A stretch of DNA of 29,947 nt from Ophiothrix spiculata (taxonomy: Eukaryota; Echinodermata; Ophiuroidea; Amphilepidida; Ophiotrichidae). A program made the position numbers and the translations under genes. This document shows positions 9,483-20,414 of the stretch, piece after piece. The stretch is from the NCBI GenBank assembly GCA_000969725.1, contig JXSR01S027538.1; one strand, written 5' to 3'. The first letter of the stretch is position 1. Each line of letters begins with the position of its first letter. Below the pieces are notes generated by a model. It worked only from the letters and a program-made list of their open reading frames with translations. It searched no databases and was not told where the DNA came from.

Positions 9483-10545
9483 CAGCAGTGTTAATTTTTT
9501 GTTGTATTTTTTTGGATTCGAGGACCTTTGCTCATGAGGGGTGGTGTCCTCCTCTCCCCCTCTTCTGGTCATAGGCCTGGGAGTCGCAGGGTCACAATGC
9601 AAAAATAAATCACTTAGCCACTGGTTCCAAACAAATTTACCCCTGTGGAAATAAATCCTTTTCTGCTTCCATGACTTGGAAGCCAAATGAAAGACTACAC
9701 ACTGTTTGTTTATCACACTTTTCATTTTATTGTCAAAATTCACAGCATAATCCATTCAAATTAATAATAAAATACAAAGATTTCTCTTCTACATACAATC
9801 AAACAAGTAATAAAACATATACAATACACTACAAATAGATCACATTATTCAATTAAAACTTACAATATTTTTATCACTATCACACATTTGGCATTTATCA
9901 ACATTGGGAAATGAAATAACAGTTTATAAAAATTAATTTAAACATTCGTAATAATTATTTTTTACTTGATTTAAGGAATTTCCCATTCAATAGTTTGGGG
10001 CTGCATTACTGAGCAAGACTCCATTATGCAACAGAAGTCCTTGCATTGTTCATAATTACATTAAAAAGTTTCTATAACCCTGTATACCATTCTTGAGTAA
10101 ATTAATACCAAGCTTTGTACTAATAGGGACGGAGTTATATCAGGAGTGACACATTGGACATCTTGACAAATATTGGGAACATAGTTACAGATCTGTGTTG
10201 AGAAGCTGGCCTTTGCCAAGCAGTGCCCATAAAGTAAGGTGATCATGAACTTCTGGCTAGTTCTGCTGACATTGTTGCTGGGATTTCACATAGGGGATTT
10301 TTACCTTTTTGAAACAGTGCTTACTGCTTCAAAATGGGTCATTTACCTACTTTGGTGACAGTATCAGCACTGATCCTGTTTGTGTTCTGCTGTTAGTGTC
10401 CGATGTATACGTTTGACATAGTTAAAAAAAAAAGTGGAGTGTTTTTTGACTGACAAAAGTTTACTGCATGTGATGCACATTTGAGACTGCATCCCACAAA
10501 TTTCATTTGTTGAGAAAGTATTTAAAGGTGTTTTTTTGCCATTTC
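9483..10545. other. Intergenic DNA, no supported gene
   Basis: A 166-codon minus-strand frame (9255-9755) is the longest in the window. Its C-terminal part is translated MITE, and the remainder shows no domain, signal or splice context. I treat it as chance. The rest is AT-rich and featureless. Confidence 0.55.
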
Positions 10546-10947
10546 ATATGTGACCGTCCACCTGAAACAGCAGTAAATGCCAGCTCTTGTCATTTTCACT
10601 TTTTTAATTATTTGCAAAGACCATGCTTTAAGGATTAAAATGAAACCTTAATGAACTTCACATGATTTCCAGAAGTCAAGTTATGGTCCGTCAAAGGTTG
10701 TCAGGGAGTAAAACGTATAACTGAGATAAACGCGTTCACAGATTAGTAAGCCCTATATTTTCTGTTGATCGTCTTAAGAATATGCCAATTTATTTCACAT
10801 TTCCTATGATTTTCTTGAAATGAATGTTTGCTGCTATTTTGTAGTAAGCACTAGGATTGTGAATCAATCAAAAATGTATTTTCACATGTAGCGAAAAAAT
10901 GAAGTTTCTGGCATTTACTGCTCATACGGGCTGGACGGTCACATATA
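10546..10947. mobile_element. 400-bp MITE with TGTGACCGTCCA ends
   Basis: Left end ATATGTGACCGTCCACCTGA and, slightly inward, CAGTAAATGCCAG pair with the right end (CTGGCATTTACTG ... TGGACGGTCACATAT). Arms are about 38 bp with an internal mismatch zone. There is no coding capacity. The TGTGACC start resembles the element at 20471-20925, possibly a related family. Confidence 0.8.
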
Positions 10948-11487
10948 TTCTACTAATGAATTCTACTAATGAAATATTATATTAATTTCTGGTTATTTTT
11001 TAGCCAGTGGATACTGTTGTCAAATTAAATGAGGTCATTGTTTTACTGACTGTTGCGAGGATTTACTACAGCTGCTCATGCTCTGAAAGACAAAGGTGGC
11101 AAATACAGTTAAGTCATGCTTGTGAACAACAGCATCGGTCAAGCGTTAGGGTATTTTTAATATCTGCAAGAACATTATTTTGTTGTAAATGTAAATACTA
11201 TAAATGATTAACAATCAATGTTTTAAATAACTTTGCCAGATCAAGTACACAAATAATGACTGCTCATGATGGTAATACTAGTAAGACCTATTGCCCCTAT
11301 CTTGAGACCATAGGTCTACTATTTTCTCGATAGGCCGAGGAGAAATAAAAGGCCTATTATAGAGATGGAATAGTTGATATTATTTGTTGAGTAAGTCAAT
11401 ATTAGTTTTATACACCCAGATTATTTTGTGCTGGGACAACAGTATGCAAATATTGACTGCTCACAACAGGGTCACAAGGATAATAAT
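10948..11487. other. Intergenic DNA, nothing specific
   Basis: A 13-base direct repeat TTCTACTAATGAA occurs twice just after the 10.5-kb MITE (10948-10975). No gene or structured element is seen in the rest. Confidence 0.5.
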
Positions 11488-11651
11488 CAGAGATGCCAGT
11501 GAAAGGCTTCAAAATTTCCTGAAAATAACAAATTTGCTACTGTTTGACCGCACACTACTATTCTTTACACATACAAAAATTTCCTGAAACCATGTATCTC
11601 TTAACAAAATTTCCTGATTTCAGGAAAATTTCCTGAAAACTGGCAACTCTG
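11488..11651. mobile_element. CAGAGATGCCAGT MITE, copy A
   Basis: Starts CAGAGATGCCAGT and ends ACTGGCAACTCTG, an inverted repeat of 13 bp with one change. Inside are repeated AATTTCCTGA boxes and a palindrome TTTCCTGATTTCAGGAAA. A second copy is at 13902-14074. CAG ends fit the hAT superfamily, but the 8-bp duplication is not clean (AT-rich flanks). Confidence 0.75.
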
Positions 11652-12615
11652 AATAATATATAGTATATTTATTACCTTACGGTCTCAAGATAACCTAGTG
11701 GAATAATGTAATATACCAATTGGCTTGATTTGAGCCAGTCAATAATTTTAACTATTGCTCTCTCAAAACAAAATCAATATATAAAACAAATATTGACTTT
11801 CTCCTTTCATTCTGGCAATAGTAAAACCTTTTACGTATCAGTGGGGTTGAGACCATCATACTATTTCCCTTGACCTTTGGTCTCAGGAAATAGTATATTA
11901 GTCTTGGATCACTTTTGGGCTATAGTTTTTACTATTGTCCTCAATACTTCTTTCTGGAAAAAAACAGCAATCATTATTTGTTTTATCCACCAAGATTTCT
12001 TTGAATAGGGTATAAATAAAAATATATTGCCCATCCAAAATCAGCTGTAGTATAAAATCAACTGCCCTGCCAATATCATGCTAAGCGGTAGGCCTATAAA
12101 AATGACACCACACAAATGATTGCACTACAGCGCACTGCGATCTAAACGGCAACTTAGTGAGTTGCCTACTATACTCCCAGCATTTACATTCACAAAAATT
12201 CACACGGATTCCTTTACATCTTAAAAAGTTTGTTCAATTACTCATATACACAAATACCAAGTTCAACAACAATACAATTAAAATGCTCAAAATGACTGGA
12301 CCAAATACTATACTGACTACAACAAATGTTAAAGATTTTTTTTTCATTTTCCCTCTTTACATTACCTCTTTAATGAACTAAGTTCATCATTTTCTTCAAC
12401 ATTTCAAATAAATTCATATTTATGAAAGTTTAGAAATATTTGAAAACAGAGAGTAGAAAGTTTTGCTGATTAAAATTAAAATTGATTGACTATACAGTGT
12501 GGGAATAGAATTCCTTGAAATAAATGGCCTTGTAAAAATTGATTTCTTTAAGACATACTACTTAGAAACACAATTAACTAAGTGAACCACTTTTAACATA
12601 CTGGAGCAAAACTAT
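11652..12615. other. Intergenic DNA, no gene seen
   Basis: AT-rich, with partly symmetrical GGTCTCAAGATA / TGAGACC stretches at 11680-11900. No exon is supported. Confidence 0.5.
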
Positions 12616-12776
12616 GCCACAACTTTGAGTAGCCGGCCACAGCTTTTTCAAAGATGGCAACCATTGCACCTCTACAAAACATGTAATAAATATTTACATT
12701 TCTCTAGAGTTGCATTCATGCCTATTGGGGCCATCTTGAAAAATCAAAGCCATGGCTTGCCGCAAACAGTTGTGGC
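12616..12776. repeat. Imperfect foldback element
   Basis: GCCACAACTTTGAG, CCACAGCTTT and TTTCAA.GATGGC on the left recur as reverse complements in the right half, which ends AAACAGTTGTGGC. The arms are about 50 bp and imperfect. This is probably a decayed MITE. Confidence 0.55.
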
Positions 12777-13572
12777 CTAATTTTGCTTACCGCCTAACAA
12801 AGTGCATTCTGTATTCTATCCATACCTACAAAAGGCACATCGCTAATTTACAGGCTGGTAACCAGACTAATATAATATAGCACATGATTCAAGGTGATGA
12901 AGTGTCATTAGACTTATTACAAGTCTTAGAAAATACTAATTGCATTCAAAGTATTCACACATAGCAAAAAAAAAAAAAAAAATTGAAGAGAGCTGCATGT
13001 CTACACAAACATTAGAAATAAAACATACAATATCTAGAAATTGGATATGAATCACTTGCAATATTGCTTTAAACCTCAGAATTTTAACAAATATTTATTC
13101 AAACTTGTTTTATAACAGGGAATGTTCAGTACTTCAAAACTGACAAAGATTTTGTCCAATAAACCTGAATGCTGTTAAAATACACTGCGATGCAACAAGA
13201 TGTTGATAAACTAGTCAAAGTAAAACCCTTTTCATTCTGACGTCTTGGCACATCGCATGCTGACTGAATACAGCCAGGTCATGCAGTAACAAGAGTTCAT
13301 GAGTATCAGGAAATTGGCTATGAACTTCAACATAGACACACAAGATGCTTTAACTGAAAAAGGATTTTATCATAACAACTGTAGTTTACAATGGTTACAA
13401 AAAATGTAATCACAACACAAACAATAGTAAAAACTAAACTTCCATAAAAGCAAACTTTACATCTATCTATCCATAATCTGCTTTCAACAGTATGAAGCAC
13501 CATCACATTTTAATGATGAAAGGCCCACATTCACTTGACATTGTCTTAGACTAGTAAAGTCCATTCTTAAAC
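12777..13572. other. Intergenic DNA, nothing specific
   Basis: Contains an A17 run at about 12966-12982; otherwise AT-rich without gene or element structure. Confidence 0.5.
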
Positions 13573-13901
13573 ATTAAAGGAGCATGGTCAGATTGCCTCA
13601 ATTTTTTTCAAACTTTTTTGAGATTTTGGTACCAAAATGTTGCTCATATTTTTCTCATAACCCATGTGAAATGTCACGCCTGAATTACGTTTCGTTTTGG
13701 AGATTAAAATGTGTCTAATTATGGTAACCATTATTAATTTTACACGGTAACGTATAGGCGACTCTGAAATACAAAATTGCCAATAAAATCAAAACGGTTA
13801 GACCGATTGAGCTGAAATTTGAAACTTAAATCTTTTGAGTGGTCATCTTTGATATGTCATTAAAAACTTAATTTTGAAAAATCGGACCAAGCTCCATTAA
13901 G
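13573..13901. mobile_element. TTAA-flanked MITE
   Basis: The left boundary reads TTAA then AGGAGCATGGTCAGATT; the right boundary reads AATCGGACCAAGCTCC, A, then TTAA. The ends form an inverted repeat of about 20 bp with a few mismatches. A TTAA target is the mark of piggyBac-type insertion, though the usual CCC start is absent. No coding capacity. Confidence 0.7.
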
Positions 13902-14074
13902 CAGAGATGTCAGTCTTCAGGAAATTTCCTGAAATCAGGAAATTTTGTATCCATTGATAAGATTTCAGGAAATTTTATCTGTATAAAGCGATACTGGTGC
14001 TTATCAAAAGTTAAGTAAATCAAACAATCTTGTGTCATTTCAGGAAATTTTGAAACCATCCACTGGCATCTCTG
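13902..14074. mobile_element. CAGAGATGCCAGT MITE, copy B
   Basis: Starts CAGAGATGTCAGT and ends ACTGGCATCTCTG; holds several TTTCAGGAAATTTT boxes. Same family as 11488-11651. It directly abuts the TTAA-flanked MITE, so one probably inserted at the edge of the other. Confidence 0.8.
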
Positions 14075-14892
14075 TTTAAGTGATAAAATGTTCTTGCCTT
14101 ATCACTTTACGCTTTTGACTTTCCAACATTTTTTACCCTGGCCTTGTAAGTAAATAATTGCAAACCCTGGAATAATCAGTTACTGGCATGGACTTCAGTT
14201 ATCAGCAAGTCACTTAATAAAAAAACATCCAAGTATTAAACTAGAAATACTGAACTACTGGCACGACACACAGTACAAAATATCTATAGGCTACGTAATA
14301 CATGTATTGCTAATCATAAAGACATAAAATACCAGACTGGCTATTGCCTTTACTGAGCAATTATAACAATGGAATGTGTTGAGTATCGCAAGTATTAGCT
14401 GCTACTATCAAACAAAATTTGTACATAAAACTCAAAATCAAAAATATATATTATCTTGTGCACATGAGGATGACCTGATTTCTAGCGTTACTAAAATACA
14501 CAGCAATGTGGAAATATTTTGTAAAAGGATTAATTGGAAGGGAATAGGGAAGAAACCATAAGAGTTACATTTAATTCCAAGATAAAACTTGGGCTAATTT
14601 ATTGCTTAATTCATTAAATGTTAACATACAAAATAGAGCAAATTCGGTAAGCTATTAACCGCTGATTCCTATACCCTGATCAAAACAACTGATGGAGGAA
14701 TAAAGTATTTTCAACACAAGGCGCTTCAAAGTACGGAAGCAACAAATCAGAGGTTGGGAGAACAAAATTCAGCACCATAATTTGCACATATCAGCAAAGT
14801 TGGCAGTGATAAATTGTATTTTACAGATATAAAATAACATACATTCATATTTTATTTGGCATGAGGACAAAGTGTGTAGATGTGTTAATATT
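14075..14892. other. Intergenic DNA, nothing specific
   Basis: AT-rich. The 61-codon frame at 14376 shows no family features. No RNA gene or element is recognised. Confidence 0.5.
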
Positions 14893-15102
14893 AAATACTG
14901 TAAAACAAGAAATATTTGCGGAAAGAAAATTTTGTGAATTTCAGAATCTGGGGTTTTTGGCGGCATTTTAATTTCACTAATTACATCAGCATGCCATTGA
15001 AATCATTGTACATTATTAATATAAGCGGCAAATTAATTTTGCGATTTTGGGGTATTAGCGAAATTAAATTGCTAGCAAATATTTCTTGTTTTACAGTATT
15101 TG
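14893..15102. mobile_element. 210-bp MITE with perfect 27-bp inverted repeats
   Basis: AAATACTGTAAAACAAGAAA plus TATTTGC at the left end is exactly reverse-complemented at the right end (GCAAATA + TTTCTTGTTTTACAGTATTT). The interior is AT-rich. The frames on both strands across this stretch (14916-15248 and 14981-15232) are by-products of the element. Confidence 0.9.
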
Positions 15103-18100
15103 AATCCGAAAAGCATCCTGCTTTCCCCCCAAAGGAAAATGGGCATACATCTTTAACTGGGGATATCCATACTTGCTCACTACCACCATGTTGCATTCTA
15201 ATACAATTTAACTCTTTGAATTTCTTTTTCACAAAACTCTCTCTTTGAATGGAAATCCACTCAGAGCGTTTGCAGGGTATTTCACTTATGATTGCTGTAG
15301 ATCGCCAGGATTATTCTTTTTGCAAAACTTGATGATGGTGCTAGACACCGCTTCGTATCAGGTAGTTACAGACTGAATTTTGATTTTCTTCGGCTTTTTT
15401 TACAGAAATTTTTATAGTTTACGCTGGAAATTAATTCCGGCCAATCATGCACGCTTTTGTGAGCAGCTTTCAGGAGTGAAAGAGTTAAAGCAGGTCCCTG
15501 ATTTGTTGATATAGGGTATCTCTGCTTCCTTGTGTGCAATCTTGTTCATATGTTGTTTATCCCCGGTTTGCAGATATGCATTCTTCGCATATCCGGTTAG
15601 TCCATCCATGGATCTCGCAAGCAAATGCTAAGCATGAATTGGGGAGAACCCGGATGACCTAGTGCCGCAGGGCACGTTCATTTATGAGGTCCATTTGAAT
15701 GGACCAATATCTAGTTGGATAGTTGTGAACCAGGGTTACCTGCATACAAGTAGTGGTGTGTGAGTGAAGGGTAATTAAAGTCAAGTTTACCATTGTTGGC
15801 CCATAAACCCATGAGTGTACGTTTGGACTGATTGACCATTTATCATGGAGCAAATTCTTCTGGACTTAACTTAAATTGGCATTTAACAAATAAAATAATA
15901 GACCAATCATTTAGAACAGTAGTGAAACTAAAATGGTTCTAGTATACTGGTCAGCCTACATTCTACTATGCCATTTTACATGTGGCTTTAGACACTTGGC
16001 TACCAAATGTGACTGAATTTTATGTAGAACTAGAATGACCCTTCACTTAAATACACAGCCCATGGACTTGACCATCAACAATTTGGAATGCTTAATGCTA
16101 CATGCACCTGACCGTGGTCACGATTACTAATTTCATACTCAATTTTTGTTCCAAGACAAGAATATGGATGTTAGTACCAAACTTCCTTGAATAATGTAAA
16201 CAATCATGCAGGATGCATGGCCATGTAAATACAAACATCCTTTTAGCCTTTCTTCAAGACCTTGATTTGTCATTTGTCATTTTTTCATTTTTGTTATACC
16301 GCCCTCATTTTGACCTCTGAGATTGTATTTGAATAAATTATCTCTCAATTTGAGCCATTTCTGTGTAAATTTTTGTACATTTTTTAGGATTTTAATACAC
16401 TTTTAGGCATAATTTAGAGCATTTCCATAAGTTCTAAATTCTAAGTGGAATCTAGGCTAGACCCTTTTAAGTAAAAATAAAATTACAAAAGCTTAATAAA
16501 AATTGCTGAGGGTGATGATAAGAATCGCACGGCGCTTGCTGATGACTCACGCTCGATACCAGAAATTTCTAGGGAACTATCTTTAACAAAGACTAACATA
16601 CTATTAGCAAAATGGCCCGACACACTGCGCTTGTGTATATTTTCAGAGGAACTGTGCCACTGCCTTTACAATTGCCAACTTTCAAAGTCATTCTTATCAA
16701 TAGTGTACATGTACAAGGTCTGTTTTGACTGCTTGTTTATTTTTATCAAACTATTTCTCATGGCATAGCTTAAATGGGCAAACTAGTTAATATATATATA
16801 TATCTTTATTTTTGAAAGCCTGATTTCTGTACATTCGACATTTAAGTGATTTCAATATTGGTAATTAAATTTTTTACATTCATCACTGATTAAAAATCAC
16901 AAATTATTTAATGATTCAATCTATTCTTAACAGTTGGAAATTTACAAATAAACAATTTAGGTCTTAAAAAAAGCATTTGGAATGATTCTAGCCATACAGC
17001 TTGGCAAATAGAAATGTGAAATACACGTAATTCATTATCGCGACTACTGTTAACAAGAAAAACACATTAACGCTTTTATCACACCAGCTAGAAACATGTT
17101 TTGCAGCACATCAATTTTTTATGGCACCATTTGGCTCATAAATTATGCAACCATTTTTTTTCCAAGCATAATTGCGTTGAATGGATGTACAATACGACTA
17201 TTTGACAATGTTTTAGTGCTTATTAAATTACAAGCCATGTCACGATTGTTGACCTCATACAGCATAAAAAATCATTTAGATATTGACAACGATCAATAGC
17301 GACCAAACCTTGAAGCGCACATGAACAATTTACATTGCCTCTGGCACTAATCATCTTTCTACACATAGCTAAATTGATTAGTTTTAATTTGGTCATCAAA
17401 TTCTTGGTCAATATGTCTCATTCATTTATAATTGTTAAAAAAACCAAAGAGTTAATTGGACCTTCAGATTTTAAAAAAAGTTCTGTTAGCTAAAACCGGT
17501 CTTATTGTCAATGGAAAAAGGCCTTATTAGCCTATTGCACGGTTTTGCCATTTTGGGGAGAGCCTCGACCTGGCTTGCGAGATGAATGGGAACATACATA
17601 ATATTACGATTTCAGTTTGATTCCCTCTTTCAAAAAACGTTGACCATGCGCATGAAGTGATGTAACATAATAGTTTAATTGACAGTCAAATCAAGGCTTT
17701 CCCTGCAAATGGCGAACCGTGCAAGTAGCGAATAGGCATACAGATCACATGTTTCAACAATATCTTATCTGTTATCTGTCCTAAGCATATCAATGCCACT
17801 TTTTATGATATTTTTTAGTTTTCTTTTAAATTGTTTCCAGGCCTATTAATATTTTATAAAGAGCACCCCTTCTTTTGCAAATGGGACATTGCTTGAATCC
17901 AGCAGATGTTAAAAGTATTGCACATTAGTACTTCATAAATTGATGCTATGGGTAAATCAGGATTGTTTGAAACAAAATGGATCTCATTATAGAAACCATT
18001 TTCTAGAAAACTAATAGAGCACACGGATCACTTGTTTTTGAAATGTTTATTTACAAGACAGTATCATCTGAATAGTCATGAACAGATGATCACACCCTTT

Positions 18101-18154
18101 TAAACCTATAGCAGATACATGTACTATTATCATTGTATCTGTGGCATAGCGCAA
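15103..18154. other. Intergenic DNA, no gene seen
   Basis: Three kilobases without a supported exon. There is a short (TA)n run at about 16790-16801. Frames of 60-67 codons (15659, 17096, 17223) show no motifs and no splice context. A long untranslated region or a lncRNA cannot be excluded by reading. Confidence 0.5.
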
Positions 18155-18533
18155 GGATATCACCCGGGGGGGGGGGGTACTCAAGTTTGGTTTGGGTAGG
18201 GACGTGCCGCAGGGAAATTTGAAAAGCCACCCATCCAAATACCCATTTTCAAGAAAAAGGGACCCATCCATATACCAAATCTTCTAAATTTTTGAGTCAA
18301 GTTTGATCAAAAATTGCATTTTTTTCGCCCAAATTTGCACTATTTTGGCACAAAATGTCTAAAGTTTTGTGAAGAAATTTTGGAAAATTTTGAAAAGTGA
18401 CCCATCAAAATACCACATTTTGGGAAGAAAAAGGACCGATTGAAATACCAGAGAGCCTGATTTTGCTACCCGAATTTGCGGCACGTCCCCATAACCACTT
18501 TTGTACTAAGTACCCCCCCCCCGGGGGATATCA
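18155..18533. mobile_element. Poly-G-ended MITE, copy 2, with exact 8-bp target duplication
   Basis: GGATATCA flanks both sides (18155-18162 and 18526-18533). The element itself (18163-18525) begins CCC followed by a long G run then GTACT, and ends AGTAC, a C run, then GGG. An inner inverted pair GGGACGTGCCGC / GCGGCACGTCCC continues the arms. The interior differs from copies 1 and 3, so it is a subfamily. Exact 8-bp duplication supports hAT-type integration. Confidence 0.9.
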
Positions 18534-18861
18534 TCCCTTCAAACCATTTACTTGAGTACAGAGCTTACCACAGTCAAGAACACCTGGAATGCTTATCAAA
18601 ATGTTTGTCACATACGCACAAAAATTGGCACGTTTTTTCATAACAGCTTGGTTACAGTAAATTTTGCTTAGAATCCATTTTGTATCATTTAAATGAGATA
18701 ATTTCTTAATGAATACAGACTTTTAAGTATTATAAGTATATAAAAAAACAAAATTTATTAGCTTGAATGTTATTAAAAAACAATAGCACAAGCAAACATA
18801 AAAACAAATAAAACATACAACTTAAAATACTGGGACGGTACATCTATATACAATGCATTTT
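18534..18861. other. Intergenic DNA, nothing specific
   Basis: AT-rich spacer between a MITE and the tandem array; no gene or structure recognised. Confidence 0.5.
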
Positions 18862-19331
18862 CGGAGACTGTCCAATGTTGGAGTCGCTCGTTTACACTGT
18901 AGAACCGTTGTGACTTTCACTTCAGATTGCATCAATCCTGGACCAAAGCTGGAGGTTGTTTACATTGCAGACTTTGTGTAGACTGCCCCGATATTGGATT
19001 GCTGCCGTAGGTCAACAATGTAGAACTGTTCCATTTTGTATTGACTCTACCAATACTGGACTTATGCCAAAGACTGGCATTGTAAAACTGCTTCACTTTC
19101 GGGTAGACTGCACCGGCACTGAACTGAAGCCAATGGCTTAAACTGTTGGTAGGACTCTTTAACTTCGTATGGACCATGGCGATATTGGACTGACGCCACA
19201 GGCTTATGTGGCAGAACTGCTCACTTTCAAGTAGACTGCGCTGGTACCGGACTGATGCCCAATGTGTACATAACAGAATTGTTTCATTTTCGTATAGACC
19301 GTGATGATACTGGACTAATGCCAAAGTTGGA
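18862..19331. repeat. Diverged tandem array, period about 62-65 bp, about 7 units
   Basis: Units share the layout TGGACTGATGCC, a variable part with GTAGAACTG, TTTCACTTTC and GTAGACTGCACC. Starts recur near 18939, 18995, 19057, 19119, 19183, 19245 and 19309. Units differ strongly, so the array is old. The 130-codon minus-strand frame across it (18932-19324) comes from the repeat. Confidence 0.8.
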
Positions 19332-19629
19332 TTGTCTTGAAAGAGATCTGGCGGATTTTAAATCTGTCATAGAAAAAGAGTACCACAAATTTAGTTTGAT
19401 GGTGATGGGAATTGAGATAAAGAAGATTCTGCTAAGAAATGGTCAGAAGCCATATTTTATGTATACACCAACTTGATGAACAATCAGAAGATTCTCCTAG
19501 CTTAGGAGTGAAACATCACCAAACATGAGTATAACAACATCTCAGAGAATTTGTCAAAATGAACCAATTAACTATTATACAACAAATCAAGATGAAACTA
19601 TTCAAAGAGAAGGGTATTACAAGACAATT
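19332..19629. other. Intergenic DNA downstream of the rootletin gene
   Basis: No exon or RNA gene recognised. It may include part of the rootletin 3' untranslated region, but no poly(A) site can be placed with confidence. Confidence 0.4.
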
Positions 19630-19690
19630 GTTACTGTGTGCTTGAGTAGAGGTAGAATTTGTGTTCTATGCAATGCCAACTTATTGATCA
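19630..19690 (-). pseudogene. CROCC: Degenerate third copy of the rootletin last-exon end
   Basis: On the + strand TTACTGTGTGCTTGAGTAGA, GTGTTCTATGC and ACTTATTGATCA occur in the same order as in the last exon (20219-20290) and its flank (20188-20199), with an internal deletion between the first two blocks. The donor-like position reads GTAAC rather than GTAAG. A MITE (19693) separates it from the second copy. Confidence 0.6.
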
Positions 19691-19692
19691 CA

Positions 19693-20055
19693 AGGCCTAA
19701 AAAATAAATTGTTTGTTTGCTCTCCAGTGGAAAAAATAAAATGTTTGGTCGGTTGATTTTTTTTTTTTTTACTCTGCACATATATTTTAAAGAATGATCT
19801 CATTCCTTGGATTTTATCACGAATGCCAAGCAATGCAGGGCTTCCTCAAAGATTGTGGGTCATTACTTAGCGTAAATATGCATTTTACACTACAAAATGT
19901 GAAATAATACTGCTAATTGTTTTATTTTTCATCGGATATATTTAGTTTTCATATTTTAGGTTTTTGAAGAAAAAACGAAACAACTAAAATACCCGACCCA
20001 AATTTTTGGAATTTTGGGGTCAGTCGCGGAGGGCAAACAAAAAATTTTTAAGGCC
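19693..20055. mobile_element. GGCC-A/T-run MITE, copy 1
   Basis: Left end GGCCTAAAAAATAAATTGTTT then GTTTGCTCTCC; right end GGAGGGCAAAC..AAAATTTTTAAGGCC is its approximate reverse complement. The inner pair GGTCGGTTG / CAGTCGC is also shared with copy 2 at 21309-21571. It lies between two duplicated rootletin exon fragments. Confidence 0.7.
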
Positions 20056-20061
20056 CAAAGA

Positions 20062-20146
20062 CGATTCTTATTCTTACCGTGTGCTGGAGTAGACGTAGCC
20101 TGTAAGCTCCCCAGTCTTGTTGGGCTAGTACTACGTGTTCTATGCT
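20062..20146 (-). pseudogene. CROCC: Second copy of the rootletin last-exon end with donor
   Basis: About 85 bp match 20207-20291 with few changes, offset 145 bp. The copy keeps the SPTRLGSLQAT... codons, the ACTCCAGCACACG end and a GTAAG at 20073-20077, but has no acceptor. It lies downstream of the complete exon in the gene's direction. Confidence 0.8.
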
Positions 20147-20196
20147 ATGTCATGTATTCGGCTAGTTATGTATATATTACGAGCATTACTTATTGA

Positions 20197-20414
20197 TCAT
20201 AAAGATGAATCCCGATTCTTACCGTGTGCTGGAGTAGAAGTGGCCTGTAAGCTCCCCAGTCTTGTCGGACTAGTACTACGTGTTCTATGCTTGCTAGATA
20301 GACTCGTTGGAGGTGACCCCATGTAACCCATAGATTCATCTAACTTGCGAGTCTCATGTTCCAAGAGTATGGGGTCAAGGGTCGGGTCACGAGAAACATT
20401 ATGTAATGAATCAC
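20197..20414 (-). CDS. CROCC: Rootletin last exon in window, probable C-terminus
   Basis: After acceptor CTATCTTCAG it completes a Ser codon and encodes SDSLHNVSRDPTLDPILLEH, then ETRKLDESMGYMGSPP and a Ser/Thr/Arg-rich tail. Two readings exist. Read-through past CAC-G gives GKNRDSSL and TGA at 20197-20199. Alternatively a GTAAGA donor at 20222-20217 ends the coding part at 20223 and splices to a later exon I cannot find. I prefer the read-through stop because no downstream exon is seen. The exon's 3' part recurs at 20062-20146 and, decayed, at 19630-19690. Confidence 0.85.

Noticed and set aside
9255-9755. 166-codon minus-strand open frame, the longest in the window
   Set aside because: Its C-terminal part is translated MITE (9283-9482). 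The remainder shows no domain, no splice signals and no recognisable relatives.
18932-19324. 130-codon minus-strand frame
   Set aside because: Lies wholly in the 62-65 bp tandem array; the array period is not kept in frame and no domain is visible.
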